Origin: JBPCOB01 sp051000715
Lineage (GTDB): Bacteria; Actinomycetota; Actinomycetes; JALYNC01
Direction: 5' to 3'
DNA: 5,868 nt
NCBI GenBank assembly: GCA_051000715.1
Contig: JBPCOB010000049.1
Location: 1 to 5,868 of the forward strand
The number at the start of each line of letters is the position of its first letter. Positions within the stretch are counted from its first letter, which is position 1. Under the pieces are notes generated by a model. The model did not search any database and was not told where the DNA came from. It saw only the letters and a list, made by a program, of their open reading frames with translations. A program made the translations under genes and the position numbers. Below, piece by piece: positions 5,480 through 5,868 of this stretch.

Positions 5480-5868
5480 TCAGGCAGAGGGGAGTACGCC
5501 GAGCGACATCGCCGCCGGCTCGGCCAGGACCCGGATCTCGGGTTCGGTCGCCGCGCGTACGTCGTCGACGCTGACGCCCGCGGCCAGCTCCCGTAGCACC
5601 AGCCCGTCGGCGTCCAGGTCGAGGACGGCCAGGTCGCTGATGATCCGCTGGACGACGCCGCGTCCGGTGTAGGGCAGCGAGCAGTCCTTCACGATCTTGT
5701 GGGAGCCATCCCGAGCGACGTGTTCCATCATCACGATCACCCGCTTGGCGCCGTGGACGAGGTCCATCGCGCCGCCCATGCCCTTGACCATCTTGCCGGG
5801 GATCATCCAGTTGGCCAGGTCGCCGTACTCCGAGACCTGCATCGCGCCCAGGATCGCCGCGTCGATGT
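5480..5868 (-). CDS. 3-oxoacid (succinyl-/acetoacetyl-type) CoA-transferase subunit B, 5' truncated
   Basis: C-terminal 128 residues of a family I CoA-transferase beta subunit (ScoB/AtoA/PcaJ type). The enzyme moves CoA from a donor such as succinyl-CoA to a 3-oxoacid in ketone-body, branched or aromatic acid breakdown. Codons in frame before the internal ATG at 5842 read IDAAILGA and belong to the protein, so it continues past the window edge. Visible family blocks: QVSEYGDLANWMIPGKMVKG, then GMGGAMDLVHGAKRVIVMMEH, KIVKDCSLPYTGRGVVQRII and SDLAVLDLDADGLVLRELA, followed by a normal C-terminus. The catalytic Glu of this family lies in the N-terminal half and is not visible. The partner A subunit is expected just upstream on the minus strand, outside the window. 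Substrate (acetoacetate, 3-oxoadipate or other) cannot be decided from this part. It ends close to a strong hairpin. Confidence 0.95.
   Translation of the reverse strand, partial: IDAAILGAMQVSEYGDLANWMIPGKMVKGMGGAMDLVHGAKRVIVMMEHVARDGSHKIVKDCSLPYTGRGVVQRIISDLAVLDLDADGLVLRELAAGVSVDDVRAATEPEIRVLAEPAAMSLGVLPSA

Noticed and set aside
1..5868. CRISPR array, insertion sequence or integrase
   Set aside because: No regularly spaced repeats, transposase motifs or flanking terminal inverted repeats were seen. The only tandem repeat is the two-copy 32-bp unit.

Overview
The window is a very GC-rich, densely packed stretch of chromosome from a high-GC Gram-positive bacterium (Actinomycetota). The evidence is the strong G/C third-position bias, the use of GTG starts, genes overlapping by 13-17 bases, and two divergent starts that look leaderless. 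I cannot name the genus from sequence alone.

Layout. (1) 1-2634, plus strand: a tightly coupled three-gene set. It encodes a LicC-like nucleotidyltransferase (5' end outside the window), an sn-glycerol-1-phosphate dehydrogenase family protein and a family 2 glycosyltransferase. Together they read as an activated-glycerol-phosphate and sugar module for a cell-surface lipid or polymer; the final product is inference. (2) 2635-3133: about 500 bases with no credible gene. It holds a candidate terminator, four same-direction DnaA-box-like words in 74 bases, and from about 2828 a series of hairpins, two with GNRA tetraloops, ending in a perfect 15-bp terminator-like hairpin at 3023-3059. This is the best candidate for something undescribed: a structured RNA or long 3' UTR element. 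(3) 3134-4480, minus strand: a full-length UDP-glucose 6-dehydrogenase, which makes UDP-glucuronate and fits the surface-polysaccharide theme. (4) 4521-5039, plus strand: a hotdog-fold acyl-CoA thioesterase. It is divergent from ugd across only 40 bases, and each start has a TANNNT -10 word 6-7 bases upstream. (5) 5040-5479: a relatively AT-rich relic encoding the C-terminal winged-helix end of a Fic-family protein on the minus strand, then a 32-bp tandem duplication overlapping a GC-rich hairpin. (6) 5480-5868, minus strand: the C-terminal part of a 3-oxoacid-type CoA-transferase subunit B, running off the window.

The left operon and ugd plausibly contribute to the cell envelope. The thioesterase and CoA-transferase belong to acyl-CoA metabolism and show no direct link to it. 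The Fic relic suggests past gene gain and decay at that junction.
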